Shown: positions 38,001 to 46,686 of the stretch, piece by piece | How positions within the stretch are numbered: position 1 is the first letter of the stretch | Layout of the letters: every line of letters starts with the position of its first letter | DNA from: Proteus terrae subsp. cibarius | GTDB taxonomy: Bacteria > Pseudomonadota > Gammaproteobacteria > Enterobacterales > Enterobacteriaceae | Reading direction: 5' to 3' | DNA: 64,000 nucleotides | Assembly (NCBI RefSeq): GCF_011045835.1 | Contig: NZ_CP047349.1 | Coordinates: 558,001 to 622,000, forward strand | Position numbers and translations under genes: made by a program | Notes under the pieces: model-generated | Told to the model about the DNA's origin: nothing | Databases searched by the model: none | What the model saw: only the letters and a program-made list of their open reading frames with translations

Positions 38001-40393
38001 TTATTGTTGATAATATAGATTCATTTTATCAGGATGATATTGTAAATTATTTTTATAATGGTGTTAAAAGTGAAAAATTAGAATTTTATTTAAAGGATAA
38101 ACCAGAAATAAATAGTTTTATAGATTATTGTATGAAAAATAAAATACGAATTACAGTAGTGGGAAATAGTGATAAATGTTTTTTTAATCAAGATTTTATT
38201 AGACAAAAAAATGAAGTGGAAAAATTATATAATATTATTTTAGAAAATCAATTTTTTAATGAAAAAACAATTATTTTTGCTAAAAAAGAGAAGTTATTAA
38301 GTTACCAATATGGTGATTTTTTTATTGAGGGTATTGCTCAACGACTCAATATGCCTATTTATCAAGTAATTGATAATAGATTATCTCTATCAAAGGATAG
38401 CGTGATTGTTAAACCTTTCATCGAACGAAAACATATAGATAAACCTTTACTTGCAAATATAGCGTTATCAGATGTAATTATTCCTGATATGGAATATAGT
38501 AATATAAAACCTATTTCATTTAATGAAAAAATAAAAGAAGAAAATAAAAAATTAGCTAAGGAGCTATATCAATTTGTTTCTAAAAAATATCCTAGTTATC
38601 GTAATAATAAAGAATTTAAGCTAGGCTATAAAAAAGATATTAGAACTGTTATTTATGACTATTCAGATAAAATAACAATATCAGACATTTTTGATTATAT
38701 TAAATCTAATCATTATGATATTAATATTTTTCAACTCGGTTCTATTATTAATAAAGTTGATAATATGAATGTCAAACAACATAAAAAAAAACTAAAGGAA
38801 CTTAGTGATAAACTTATCAATAATGATATTTCAATAAATACTGCATACAAAAAATATCAATATGAGTTATCTGCTTTTTTTAACGTTTCAGATAAAACAA
38901 AAATAGAGAATAAGTTAACACAAATGATACATGATCCATTGATTAATAAAAAATTTAATCAATATTTAATGGGAGAAATAACATATCAGCAATGGCAATC
39001 ATTGGATTCATTATCAGAAGGAACACTGACATTAGCTGAAAAAGCAAATAAAGCAATTGAAGTGGTTCATGCAATTTATGATAACCCAAACTTGATAAGA
39101 AAACTAAGTCTATTTTCAAAGAATTTACTTAATTCATTTTTCGATAGGAGTAAAAAAGGGATTGTATATCGAGTGTTACTCGATAATATTTCTACATTTA
39201 AAAACTATAAAAATTTAATTGATAAACTTCAACGTATTATCTATATAGAGACTAATAAAAAGGGACTAAAAGTATCTTCACCAGCTGAAGCACTTAGTAA
39301 AATTAGTAATTTAAATACTTTGGATTTCTTCGATGTTGGGAATATTACCACTAATAAGAATAAAGAAATAGTAAAAATAAATGACATGCCTTTTGATAAA
39401 AGTTTATTAATTAGTCTCGGTGCAAAAATAAATAATGAAAATATAGATTCAATTTCATTAAATACGTTGACTAAATGGAAAGAAAAATTAACATTTGATC
39501 CTCATTATCTCAATGATTATTTTTTTTCACTCTCTGGTAGTGAAGAAGATAAGAAAATTATTTCAATTTTTAGAAACTTATTAAATAATAAAAAAAACAA
39601 AATTAAGTATCTACTTTCTAATGATACAAGTAGGATTGACTATTTAATGGCATCTGAAAGACTCTCTGAAATAATAAAACTAGGTGATAAAAACTATGAT
39701 ATTAATGATTGGAATACATTGAGGAAAAACTCGTTAAATATTCCTCGGCATATGCGAATAATTAGCAAAATTGGCTACGCTAATATTACGTTTGGTATGT
39801 GGCAATCAATCAATGCTACATTTATGCTTGCCGAACAGCTTAATGACCCATTATTAACCGTAAAAGAACGTAAAGAGATCATTAATAATCTAGCCATTAT
39901 GTGGTCTGAAATGGCTTACAATGGCCTTTCTGAAATGATTGAAATTACTTTAGCTAAAGGGTTACTAAAATATAGACATAACCCATTGGAATACGTCAAT
40001 AAAATAAGCACAAGAATTAGCATTGGGCTTAATGTGCTTTCTATTGGATTCGATATTTATAATGCTTACGACAACTTTAGCCGAATTTCAGTTGGCACAA
40101 ATGAAAAGCAACGCATCGATTATATTGTTAATGGCTCTTTAGCGGTTGTTTCGGGATTGGTTACATTAGGTGTTTCTATTGCGATGCTTGCAGGCTCTAC
40201 TGTTGCTGGCCCCGTAGGTATTGTAGCTGGCGCGGTTATAGCTTTAGCAACCTCAATTTATAATGCGGCAAGGCTTATCGAAGAAGCAAAAACAAAAGTT
40301 CATTTTACACCTCTAGAAGAGCTTAATAATGGATTTTATGCCTTTTTAATGGGTGATCTTATTCCTGATAAAAAAATGAAATTATTTATTTAG
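35006..40393 (+). CDS. Giant toxin, first frame: candidate C58-like protease and TcdA/TcdB-type pore domain
   Basis: 1795-aa protein, extremely rich in Asn, Ile, Lys and Asp, with AAGGA before its start. No signal peptide. Residues 1-330 are unassigned. A candidate papain-like (YopT/LifA, C58) triad is Cys344 in GLCYGLSLNYLV, His486 in FKDHAIAISYKK and Asp506 in FSLFDSNSELL; the spacing and motif order fit the family but the call is by eye. Residues about 700-1550 are unassigned; EGIAQRLNMPIYQVID near 1120 looks conserved. Residues about 1575-1780 match the TcdA/TcdB pore-forming region: ANITFGMWQSINATFMLAEQ, MAYNGLSEMIEI, SIGLNVLSIGFDIYNAYDNF and hydrophobic hairpins VSGLVTLGVSIAMLAGS and GPVGIVAGAVIALATSIYNA. 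The frame stops 5 codons after an A7 run; the RTX half continues in the -1 frame. Likely secreted by a type I system elsewhere. Confidence 0.75.
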   Translation: MNGFKEVTFKDNINSIVLKIENHIKENRSELFFKIDSIKRILTENYISIFISKNEYAADEFLKKIDNNFLLYYKNDFTKNIDFIRKEINSSIENLFFNSAKLASREPSKIQKERLKLLIQNNLSGDYYLEFENNKVFIQIDSENNNFKIINFDGYADSFYNKNELINKIYNLISDNSNSDFLYYRFYHRKEYVSYFNNTGNWKVNNKDIIREIINDIKKKKQISVNEYISIELNEGYSYKNIFIVRDKLENTEKVLHIYVDDIEEAFTIAKSKYNQITESGEHLLYKVGTGWFITKIKNNIIKKFSQYIDLLKPFERVMSRINLITSTETNYDFSHIHNLAGLCYGLSLNYLVEVINGGLEGGNKYLFWLKENIRSYQSEKEIIVDKLDSILFSNIQEYEVLNLIKEIKNIIFSQHFQMERLNKKAQYFIFDSIKSIEYSKILENRGLKGSHVEKIVFDKNKINEYLEYIMKNNDDYYAIIGFKDHAIAISYKKYSENNYKFSLFDSNSELLEYSSIKSINEVLENKMDFYGPHEVNNEKYIIFDEYKKSEISNYQSVWDYNNTEINKGIAENIKKIGFSLPFNDDITGRIIHYNEQRDLIVELNRDNKIIEVIVKDSNVDEGIYLIKNYLSQIIKNDKASKIILNKSDNGDISIQEATFDSFQEIRKDKGYIEFNDIYYSELIKINSYLLKGNKTTLLNEITSLIDVLKGNIYFDKLVASFSLINKINNFNQENKNISIVNVLNKVKEKLENKLFYDELIYGKDKLIALSEKNSSVAAKFYQLILNEINEGKKGISNFIYNNIIESPYLLLDKNRNVGIDGYDYTIEFKGDYKYLNEVIKGIDILELKNTLLIEDKNKLHLKENYKKLSEYKDHENVNKLLVFIENQIDLKRKEHLSSYHDLYFDFFINQQFTNKMITHEITQLEDYFLSNYRERNYDYHPNNFYFNEDDPSVLLDKSLNKNKNEIDCSYLLFDDRKANFKFLFSENKILTDNMIDNIIVDNIDSFYQDDIVNYFYNGVKSEKLEFYLKDKPEINSFIDYCMKNKIRITVVGNSDKCFFNQDFIRQKNEVEKLYNIILENQFFNEKTIIFAKKEKLLSYQYGDFFIEGIAQRLNMPIYQVIDNRLSLSKDSVIVKPFIERKHIDKPLLANIALSDVIIPDMEYSNIKPISFNEKIKEENKKLAKELYQFVSKKYPSYRNNKEFKLGYKKDIRTVIYDYSDKITISDIFDYIKSNHYDINIFQLGSIINKVDNMNVKQHKKKLKELSDKLINNDISINTAYKKYQYELSAFFNVSDKTKIENKLTQMIHDPLINKKFNQYLMGEITYQQWQSLDSLSEGTLTLAEKANKAIEVVHAIYDNPNLIRKLSLFSKNLLNSFFDRSKKGIVYRVLLDNISTFKNYKNLIDKLQRIIYIETNKKGLKVSSPAEALSKISNLNTLDFFDVGNITTNKNKEIVKINDMPFDKSLLISLGAKINNENIDSISLNTLTKWKEKLTFDPHYLNDYFFSLSGSEEDKKIISIFRNLLNNKKNKIKYLLSNDTSRIDYLMASERLSEIIKLGDKNYDINDWNTLRKNSLNIPRHMRIISKIGYANITFGMWQSINATFMLAEQLNDPLLTVKERKEIINNLAIMWSEMAYNGLSEMIEITLAKGLLKYRHNPLEYVNKISTRISIGLNVLSIGFDIYNAYDNFSRISVGTNEKQRIDYIVNGSLAVVSGLVTLGVSIAMLAGSTVAGPVGIVAGAVIALATSIYNAARLIEEAKTKVHFTPLEELNNGFYAFLMGDLIPDKKMKLFI
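40370..40376 (+). other. A7 homopolymer at the junction of the two toxin frames
   Basis: In the first frame this reads GAT AAA AAA ATG and reaches TAG at 40391-40393. Slipping back one base after the second AAA gives AAT GAA ATT ATT TAT and continues without a stop to 43191. The second frame is closed upstream by a TAA at 40369-40371, that is, exactly at this run. The fused product would be about 2728 aa. The cause may be programmed or transcriptional slippage, a phase-variable tract, an inactivating mutation or a base-calling error. Confidence 0.7.
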
Positions 40394-40416
40394 AAACAGA
40401 AACACAATTAGAAGCA

Positions 40417-43191
40417 ATGATTGATAAAAAGGCGATTAGTTATCTTGAGGAAATAAAAAAACAATCTTACCTTAGTCGCTATTTTTACACTAATGAAAAA
40501 CAAATTTATCAAGAATATTTTTATTATAAAGTTGTACCCAATCTAATGGGGAAAACATTAGATTCAATTTTAAATCCTATAAGTGAATATATTACCCAAC
40601 GCATATCAATCAATATAAGCCAAGAAGAAGCAGAAAAAATAGCAACACTCTCTTATCATCTACGAGCAGAAAAAACTGAATATAAGTATTATCTTCCAAA
40701 AGAAGCAATTGCAACAAATGAAGTTCTTATTTTTGATATTGATTTTTATGTCGATGAATTAAAGCGTTATAATCTAGATATTATTTCTGACAATGACTCT
40801 CCTGTTTTTGATAGTATTGTTGATGGTGATTTCATTCGAAAAATGAAATCAACAAGAGAAAACAGTATCCTTTTATTTGGTGAAAATAAAGTAACAGAAA
40901 ATTTAACTAAATCCAATCAGGATAGAAAATATTATGTATCGGGTTGGGAAGAGAATGAAAATTTTTATTTTAATACTCATAATGGTGATGATATTATTGT
41001 TGCTCCTTCGAACGTTAAAAATAATTTTGATATCTATAATGGAACTAAGAGGCTAAGTGGAGGAAATAAAGATGATGTATTTAATTTATTTACCTCAGAA
41101 TCTCCACTTTATGCAAGCCGTTTTTATGGCAGAGAAGGAAACGATACTCTTCGTATTATAAAAACGACAAATAAATATCAAGGATATGAGGTTAATTTAT
41201 TAGATAACTACATCAAATTTAAGCATTCAGAAGAACAAACAAACAGTCAAAATTTCCATTCAAAGCTTTTTCTGTATCAAGAAAATAATTATCTTTATTC
41301 AAAGCAACTAACTGATTCTATGCCTAATATTATATTACAAGATCAGCACGTTATTGCTTATTTAGATAGTGTTGAAAATGTTATAGGAAGTGAAGTGGGT
41401 AATGATGTTATTTATGGAAATCAAGAGGATAATTACTTAGATGGTGTTGGTGGTGCTGATTTATTATATGGATTAGGCGGAAATGATACTTTGGTTTTAC
41501 AAGAGGGATATGCAGAAGGTGGTGATGGAAATGATAACTATCATATATTAAGAGCTTCTTTAGAAAATAATTATAATATTCAATTTGAAACGATTATTAG
41601 TGAAAAAAATGATGAACAGTCTAGTATTGTAAGGCTAAATTATCATTTTGATGAAATATCTTCTATTTATCGTCAAGGAAAAGATATTATTTTTTACATT
41701 AAAGTGAATGATGGTAATAAATATAATGAATCGATTTATCATTTAATGACTCTGAGAAATGTGTATACTAACAAAGAAAATAATTTATTAGCTCATCGTT
41801 ATACTTTAACAACAATTGATGGCTTTATATTAACGCTAAACGAAAATAAAACGATTAAAAATGATGTGTTATATGATTTTAGTTATTTAGATAAATATAA
41901 TAATACTGAAGAAAATCTTCAATCATTATACCTTAATGACAATAATAGCTTTTTATCGCTTTCATACTCGAATAAAAATAAAAAAATTAGTTTGTTACCA
42001 CAACTAAAATATAGTGGATTTTCTTCGGGAGAAAATTTACGGTTTGGTCTTCAGGGTAATTTTCAAGATAATTATTATTTTGGTATTACAAAAAATTCGT
42101 TTGTTACACTTAGTTCCGGGAATGACAGTTATCAAATTGAAACATTTTTAGCTTCCGACAAAAGTGACAAAATTAATATTTTACTCCCCGATAATAGTGA
42201 AAAACTATCTCATCATGATATCAGCCATTTCTTTTTATCTGACGTGAGCGGTTTTGATTTAGTGTTTTATAATAATGTTCTATCACATCGTTATCATCCA
42301 GATATTCACTTAAAGCTTGTTTTTGAACCCTCTCATATTAATGCTATTTGGGGATCTGGAATGCAGATTCGCTTTATTGATAAAGATAATACGGTTTTCA
42401 CTCTTCCTACAAAAGAGAGTCAGCAACGTTTACTTGTTCCTATTACAGATCTGAATTTAGCGATAACAGCAGAAGATGATGTGCTTATGATCCCTGAATC
42501 ACTCACCTTAAATAGAGAGACATTATCTGCATATTCTCTTTCTCACCCGCCGTTTTATTCGCTACTCTCTCAAAAACAATCAAATCAGGCGGTTGATTTA
42601 TTATCCATAATTGAGCCAATGGAGGGGAATGATATTGTTGTTAATCGCAATAAAAATAGTTCGGTGATTAATGGTGGAAAGGGGGATGATCATATTGTCG
42701 TTAACCACGGGCATCATATTTTAATTGCAGGGGAGGGAAATGATAACCTCAATGCAGGAAGCGGAAATGACTTATTAATTTCAGAATTTGGTGATGACTA
42801 TTTAAGTGGTGGTGTGGGCCATAATGTTTATGTTGTGAACAAGCGTCATGGTGAAGTAACTGTTTTTGATGAAGGGAGCAGTAGCCACCTTTTTATTTCA
42901 GGATTATCAGAACACGATAAGCTTATTGCTTCTCAAGTTGATGATGATATGCAGTATAAAACGCAGGATAATCAGTTTGTTTTAACTGTAAAGAAACCAC
43001 AAGATGAAACAGGTAAATCGGTTTCTATTATTGAGAAACAAAGTGAACTTTCAGCGCAATCTCTTGCTGCAATTATTCAAGAAATGGCACAGTTTAATGA
43101 GCAACAATTAACGATAATGCAAGGTAGTGAATTTACTTCACCATCAGTATGGTCGCCATTACCCGTGGTAGTAAAGTATTGGGAATATTAA
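40417..43191 (+). CDS. Giant toxin, second frame: RTX calcium-binding C-terminal half
   Basis: 924 aa from the first ATG, but the frame is open back to 40372, and the extra 15 codons look like part of the same protein (IIYLETETQLEA). Before the ATG there is only a weak AGAAG. Residues 1-160 are helical and continue the toxin (YYYKVVPNLMGKTLDSILNP, LSYHLRAEKTEYKYYLPKEA). RTX nonapeptide-like blocks lie near residues 322-378 (GSEVGNDVI, DGVGGADLL, YGLGGNDTL, GGDGNDNYH) and 750-808 (NGGKGDDHI, IAGEGNDNL, NAGSGNDLL, ISEFGDDYL), with a degenerate group near 190-250. Such calcium-binding repeats mark type I secreted proteins. The C-terminus (SPLPVVVKYWEY) could hold an export signal. No exporter or acyltransferase gene is adjacent. 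Confidence 0.75.
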   Translation: MIDKKAISYLEEIKKQSYLSRYFYTNEKQIYQEYFYYKVVPNLMGKTLDSILNPISEYITQRISINISQEEAEKIATLSYHLRAEKTEYKYYLPKEAIATNEVLIFDIDFYVDELKRYNLDIISDNDSPVFDSIVDGDFIRKMKSTRENSILLFGENKVTENLTKSNQDRKYYVSGWEENENFYFNTHNGDDIIVAPSNVKNNFDIYNGTKRLSGGNKDDVFNLFTSESPLYASRFYGREGNDTLRIIKTTNKYQGYEVNLLDNYIKFKHSEEQTNSQNFHSKLFLYQENNYLYSKQLTDSMPNIILQDQHVIAYLDSVENVIGSEVGNDVIYGNQEDNYLDGVGGADLLYGLGGNDTLVLQEGYAEGGDGNDNYHILRASLENNYNIQFETIISEKNDEQSSIVRLNYHFDEISSIYRQGKDIIFYIKVNDGNKYNESIYHLMTLRNVYTNKENNLLAHRYTLTTIDGFILTLNENKTIKNDVLYDFSYLDKYNNTEENLQSLYLNDNNSFLSLSYSNKNKKISLLPQLKYSGFSSGENLRFGLQGNFQDNYYFGITKNSFVTLSSGNDSYQIETFLASDKSDKINILLPDNSEKLSHHDISHFFLSDVSGFDLVFYNNVLSHRYHPDIHLKLVFEPSHINAIWGSGMQIRFIDKDNTVFTLPTKESQQRLLVPITDLNLAITAEDDVLMIPESLTLNRETLSAYSLSHPPFYSLLSQKQSNQAVDLLSIIEPMEGNDIVVNRNKNSSVINGGKGDDHIVVNHGHHILIAGEGNDNLNAGSGNDLLISEFGDDYLSGGVGHNVYVVNKRHGEVTVFDEGSSSHLFISGLSEHDKLIASQVDDDMQYKTQDNQFVLTVKKPQDETGKSVSIIEKQSELSAQSLAAIIQEMAQFNEQQLTIMQGSEFTSPSVWSPLPVVVKYWEY

Positions 43192-43200
43192 CAATTAAAA

Positions 43201-43226
43201 AAATAGCCCTTGACTAAGGGCTATTT
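43201..43226. terminator. Bidirectional terminator between the toxin and yaaA
   Basis: AAATAGCCCT (43201-43210) pairs with AGGGCTATTT (43217-43226), 6-nt loop. Confidence 0.88.
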
Positions 43227-43254
43227 CATTATTGATTGTTTAATTAAACGATAT

Positions 43255-44037
43255 TTATTTAGCCATAGATTCAGCTCGTTTAAATACTAGGGTATTGCCC
43301 TCTGATTCTGCTGAATTAAATTGATAACCTTCAAGATCAAATTCTTTTAGTTGTACTTTATTGGTTAGCTTTTCTTGGATAATAAAACGACTCATTAATC
43401 CACGGGCTTTTTTTGCGTAGAAACTGATAACTTTATATTTGCCATTTTTTTCATCAAGGAAAACAGGCTTAACAATTTCAGCATTGAGTTTCTTTGGGTT
43501 AACTGATTTAAAATACTCATCAGATGCTAAATTAATAAGAATATTATCACCTTGTTCTTCAAGTGCTTTGTTTAATGTTTCTGTAATGGTATTTCCCCAA
43601 AATTGGTATAAATCACTTCCTTTGCTATTTTTTAGCTTTATTCCCATTTCAAGGCGATAAGGTTGCATTAAATCAAGAGGGCGAAGCACACCATATAAGC
43701 CAGAAAGCATACGTAAATGCTGTTGTGCAAATTGAAAATCATCTTCAGAAAAAAGCTCAGCTTGCATTCCGGTATAAACATCACCTTTAAATGCCAAAAT
43801 AGCTTGGCGTGCATTCTCTGGTGTGAAATTAGGTTGCCATTCACCAAAACGAGCTACATTTAATCCTGCGAGCTTATCGCTTATTTTCATTAAGCTAGCG
43901 ATGTCGCTAGATGACAATTTTCGACATTCTTCAATAAGTTGTTGGGAATATTTTAGCAATTCAGGTTGGGTGAAGTGCGTTGTTGCTAAAGGCGATTCGA
44001 AATCCAGTGTTTTAGCTGGTGAAATGGTGATTAGCAT
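43255..44037 (-). CDS. yaaA: YaaA, peroxide stress resistance protein (UPF0246)
   Basis: 260-aa protein of the YaaA family, which in E. coli is induced by OxyR and lowers intracellular free iron and DNA damage during hydrogen peroxide stress; it has also been shown to bind DNA. Family motifs: the N-terminal [43 protein letters not shown], and [14 protein letters not shown]. coli places yaaA near thrC and talB, so this is backbone, and the toxin genes are inserted on its left. Confidence 0.94.
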   Translation of the reverse strand: MLITISPAKTLDFESPLATTHFTQPELLKYSQQLIEECRKLSSSDIASLMKISDKLAGLNVARFGEWQPNFTPENARQAILAFKGDVYTGMQAELFSEDDFQFAQQHLRMLSGLYGVLRPLDLMQPYRLEMGIKLKNSKGSDLYQFWGNTITETLNKALEEQGDNILINLASDEYFKSVNPKKLNAEIVKPVFLDEKNGKYKVISFYAKKARGLMSRFIIQEKLTNKVQLKEFDLEGYQFNSAESEGNTLVFKRAESMAK

Positions 44038-44341
44038 AATTCCCTCGATACGTTATTTTAATGTTGACCAAATATAGCAAATTATTTCGATTAAAGACTA
44101 AATTATAGTAATAGGAAAAAACAATGGTTTCTCTTATTTGTCGTAAAATTCGAAAATTTAAACGATTCAGCCTGTGATTATCTTCTGTTTTTTTCCGCTT
44201 TTGTTTTGCGAAAACGTTTGGCATTCAAATAATTGCTTTGTATGAATTTAAGCGTCTTGTAGTGTGAGCAGTCCATGTTATTATCAATAGATATCCGCAG
44301 GTGACTGCAAACAGATTTACCTAGTAGATGAGATAAACAAA
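44038..44341. other. Intergenic region yaaA-talB
   Basis: 304 bp holding the divergent promoters of yaaA and talB. Minus-strand frames here run into talB and are artefacts. I see no operator I can name; an AGATGAGATAAACAA stretch before talB has only a weak ribosome site. Confidence 0.5.
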
Positions 44342-45295
44342 ATGACCAACAAATTGACTTCTTTGCGTAAGCTGACAACTGTTGTTGCTGACACTGGTGA
44401 CATCGCAGCAATGAAACTGTATCAGCCACAAGACGCAACTACCAACCCATCTTTAATTTTAAATGCAGCTCAAATTCCTGAATATCGTAAATTAATTGAT
44501 GAAGCGATTGAATGGGCTCGTTCACAAAGCGATTCTCGCGAACAACAAATCGTTGATGCTTGCGACAAACTGGCAGTAAATATCGGTTTAGAAATTTTAA
44601 AACTGATCCCTGGTCGTATTTCAACAGAAGTTGATGCACGTCTTTCTTACGACACACAAGCGTGTATCGAAAAAGCTCGTCATCTAATGAAACTTTATAA
44701 TGATGCCGGTATCAGTAACGACCGTATTCTTATCAAATTAGCATCTACTTGGCAGGGTATCCGTGCCGCAGAGCAATTAGAAAAAGAAGGTATCAACTGT
44801 AACCTGACTTTACTGTTCTCTTTCGCTCAAGCACGTGCATGTGCTGAAGCAGGTGTTTACCTGATTTCTCCATTTGTTGGTCGTATCATGGATTGGTATA
44901 AAGCCAATACAGATAAAAAAGAATTTGCTCCTGCTGAAGATCCAGGTGTGATTTCTGTTACTGAAATCTATAACTATTACAAACAACACGGTTATAACAC
45001 TGTTGTTATGGGAGCAAGCTTCCGTAATATAGGTGAGATTTTAGAATTAGCAGGTTGTGATCGTCTGACTATTGCTCCAGCACTGTTAAAAGAATTATCA
45101 GAAGCTGAAGGTGAAGTTGAACATAAATTATCTTACAAAGGTGAAGTGAAAGCGCGTCCAGAAGCTATCACTGAAGCTCAATTCTATTGGGAGCACAACG
45201 CTGACCCAATGGCAGTAGATAAATTATCTGATGGTATTCGTAAATTTGCTGTCGATCAGGAAAAATTAGAGAAAATGATTGCGGATTTATTATAA
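44342..45295 (+). CDS. talB: TalB, transaldolase
   Basis: 317 aa, the same length as E. coli TalB. It transfers a dihydroxyacetone unit between sugar phosphates in the non-oxidative pentose phosphate pathway. The Schiff-base lysine is in [19 protein letters not shown], the N-terminal [12 protein letters not shown] loop and [20 protein letters not shown] and FVGRIMDWY are typical. A hairpin terminator follows. In E. coli mogA comes next; here the Sel1-repeat gene is interposed. Confidence 0.97.
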   Translation: MTNKLTSLRKLTTVVADTGDIAAMKLYQPQDATTNPSLILNAAQIPEYRKLIDEAIEWARSQSDSREQQIVDACDKLAVNIGLEILKLIPGRISTEVDARLSYDTQACIEKARHLMKLYNDAGISNDRILIKLASTWQGIRAAEQLEKEGINCNLTLLFSFAQARACAEAGVYLISPFVGRIMDWYKANTDKKEFAPAEDPGVISVTEIYNYYKQHGYNTVVMGASFRNIGEILELAGCDRLTIAPALLKELSEAEGEVEHKLSYKGEVKARPEAITEAQFYWEHNADPMAVDKLSDGIRKFAVDQEKLEKMIADLL

Positions 45296-45323
45296 TTCGT
45301 CGTTAAATTCTTATAAAAATCTT

Positions 45324-45352
45324 AAATACCCATCTTATACAGGTGGGTATTT
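45324..45352 (+). terminator. Terminator after talB
   Basis: AAATACCCA (45324-45332) pairs with TGGGTATTT (45344-45352), followed by T-rich sequence. Confidence 0.85.
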
Positions 45353-45478
45353 TCATTTTTTTTCTCTCAAAATAACATTTAAGTAAATTTTAAGATTAAA
45401 TTGATTGGAATATATTATTTATCCGGTAATAATTATAAAAATATATTATTAAAATACTCTATTTATTATTGGTGAATT

Positions 45479-46462
45479 ATGAAAAAGATTGTCTTGGCAA
45501 CGGTACTTGCATCGTTATTTTTTAGTGGCGCTGCAATGGCAGAAAGCAAAACCGCATTCTCTTTACCTGCAATTGAAAAAAGCGCTGAAAGTGGAAATTC
45601 AGCATCTCAGTATCAATTGGGCGTAAAATATGAGAACGGCGAAGGTGTTGAACAGGATGCACAAAAAGCACTGGAGTGGTATACCAAAGCGGCAGAGCAA
45701 GGTCACGCTGAAGCACAGTTAAATTTAGCACTTATGTATGACATGAGTGATGATATCGACCGTGATGCAGAAAAAGCAGTTTATTGGTATAACAAAGCAG
45801 CTGTTCAAGGTGTCTCTTTAGCCCAATACAATCTTGCTGTTTCTTACGATGATGGTGATGGCGTAGAGCAAGATCATGAGAAAGCAGTGTATTGGTATAC
45901 TAAAGCCGGTGATCAAGGTGATAGTGACGCACAATACAACCTTGGTATCTCTTATGATGAAGGTATCGGTGTAGCACAAGATCATGAAAAAGCAGTAGTT
46001 TGGTATACCAAAGCGGCAGAACAAGGTCATGCTGACGCACAATATAACCTTGCTGTTTCTTATGATGATGGTGAAGGTGTAGAACGTAATGGTACTAAAG
46101 CAGTTTTCTGGTATACCAAAGCAGCAAACCAAGGTAATCGTGATGCGCAAAATAACTTAGGCGTAATGTACGATGAAGGCGATGGCGTTGCTAAAGACGC
46201 GCGTAAAGCGGTTGAATGGTATAGAAAATCAGCTGTACAAGGTAATGGTCTGGCACAAAATAACTTAGCTTTAAACTATTACTATGGTAAAGGCGTTAAA
46301 CGCGATCTGAAAGAAGCTTATGCATGGTTCTCTGTTGCTGTTGAAAATGGCGATGGTGATGAAGCTATGTTAAAACGCACTGCTCGTGCATTAAATGCAG
46401 CACAATTAGCCGAAGCAAAAAAATTGGCAGCTTCTTATATTACTAAATATATTGATGAGTAA
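45479..46462 (+). CDS. Secreted Sel1-repeat protein
   Basis: 327-aa protein with a clear signal peptide (basic start, cleavage after GAAMA at residue 21) followed by seven tandem Sel1-like repeats of exactly 36 residues (39-290), each with the pattern AQYNLA-x-YDDG-x-GV-x-x-D-x-KA-x-x-WY-x-KAA-x-Q. A non-repeat helical tail follows. Sel1 repeats form TPR-like solenoids that bind other proteins, so a periplasmic or exported adaptor role is likely; the partner is unknown. It has its own terminator and sits between talB and mogA, which are adjacent in E. coli. Confidence 0.9.
   Translation: MKKIVLATVLASLFFSGAAMAESKTAFSLPAIEKSAESGNSASQYQLGVKYENGEGVEQDAQKALEWYTKAAEQGHAEAQLNLALMYDMSDDIDRDAEKAVYWYNKAAVQGVSLAQYNLAVSYDDGDGVEQDHEKAVYWYTKAGDQGDSDAQYNLGISYDEGIGVAQDHEKAVVWYTKAAEQGHADAQYNLAVSYDDGEGVERNGTKAVFWYTKAANQGNRDAQNNLGVMYDEGDGVAKDARKAVEWYRKSAVQGNGLAQNNLALNYYYGKGVKRDLKEAYAWFSVAVENGDGDEAMLKRTARALNAAQLAEAKKLAASYITKYIDE
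45593..46348 (+). repeat. Seven 108-bp tandem coding repeats (Sel1 units)
   Basis: The DNA encoding the Sel1 units repeats at an exact 108-bp period. Units 3-5 are the most alike, sharing blocks such as GAGAAAGCAGT..TGGTATAC and CAATA.AACCTTG. This could allow gain or loss of units by recombination. Confidence 0.85.
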
Positions 46463-46487
46463 TATTAATTAATATTATTCAAGATTA

Positions 46488-46513
46488 AAAAAAGGGAGCT
46501 TCTGCTCCTTTTC
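46488..46513 (+). terminator. Terminator after the Sel1-repeat gene
   Basis: GGGAGC (46494-46499) pairs with GCTCCT (46504-46509) including one G-U pair, loop TTCT, with A run before and TTTTC after. Confidence 0.8.
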
Positions 46514-46686
46514 TTATTTTTAGTTAAAGCTAAATAAAAATAGATTGTTATCATTTCTTTATTATCTATTCTCAATAATCAAATATTAAATATCAGTAAT
46601 ATATTGAGATTCCTTTTAATTCTCTTGTGTTCTCATGGTAATATCTGCGCGCAAGTTAGATGGTTATTGATTAATTGAGGTTTGAT

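Noticed and set aside
40417..43191. Treating the RTX half as an ordinary independent second gene of a two-gene operon
   Set aside because: Its frame opens exactly at the A7 run, its 15 codons before the ATG look coding, and its ribosome site is weak; a split single gene explains this better, though the two-gene reading cannot be excluded.
45818..46150. 110-codon antisense frame in the Sel1 gene
   Set aside because: Produced by the periodic repeat on the other strand; repetitive Cys/Phe/Ile sequence with no start signal.
45593..46348. Regular 108-bp repetition considered as a CRISPR-like or satellite array
   Set aside because: It is in frame, encodes Sel1 units and has no spacer structure.
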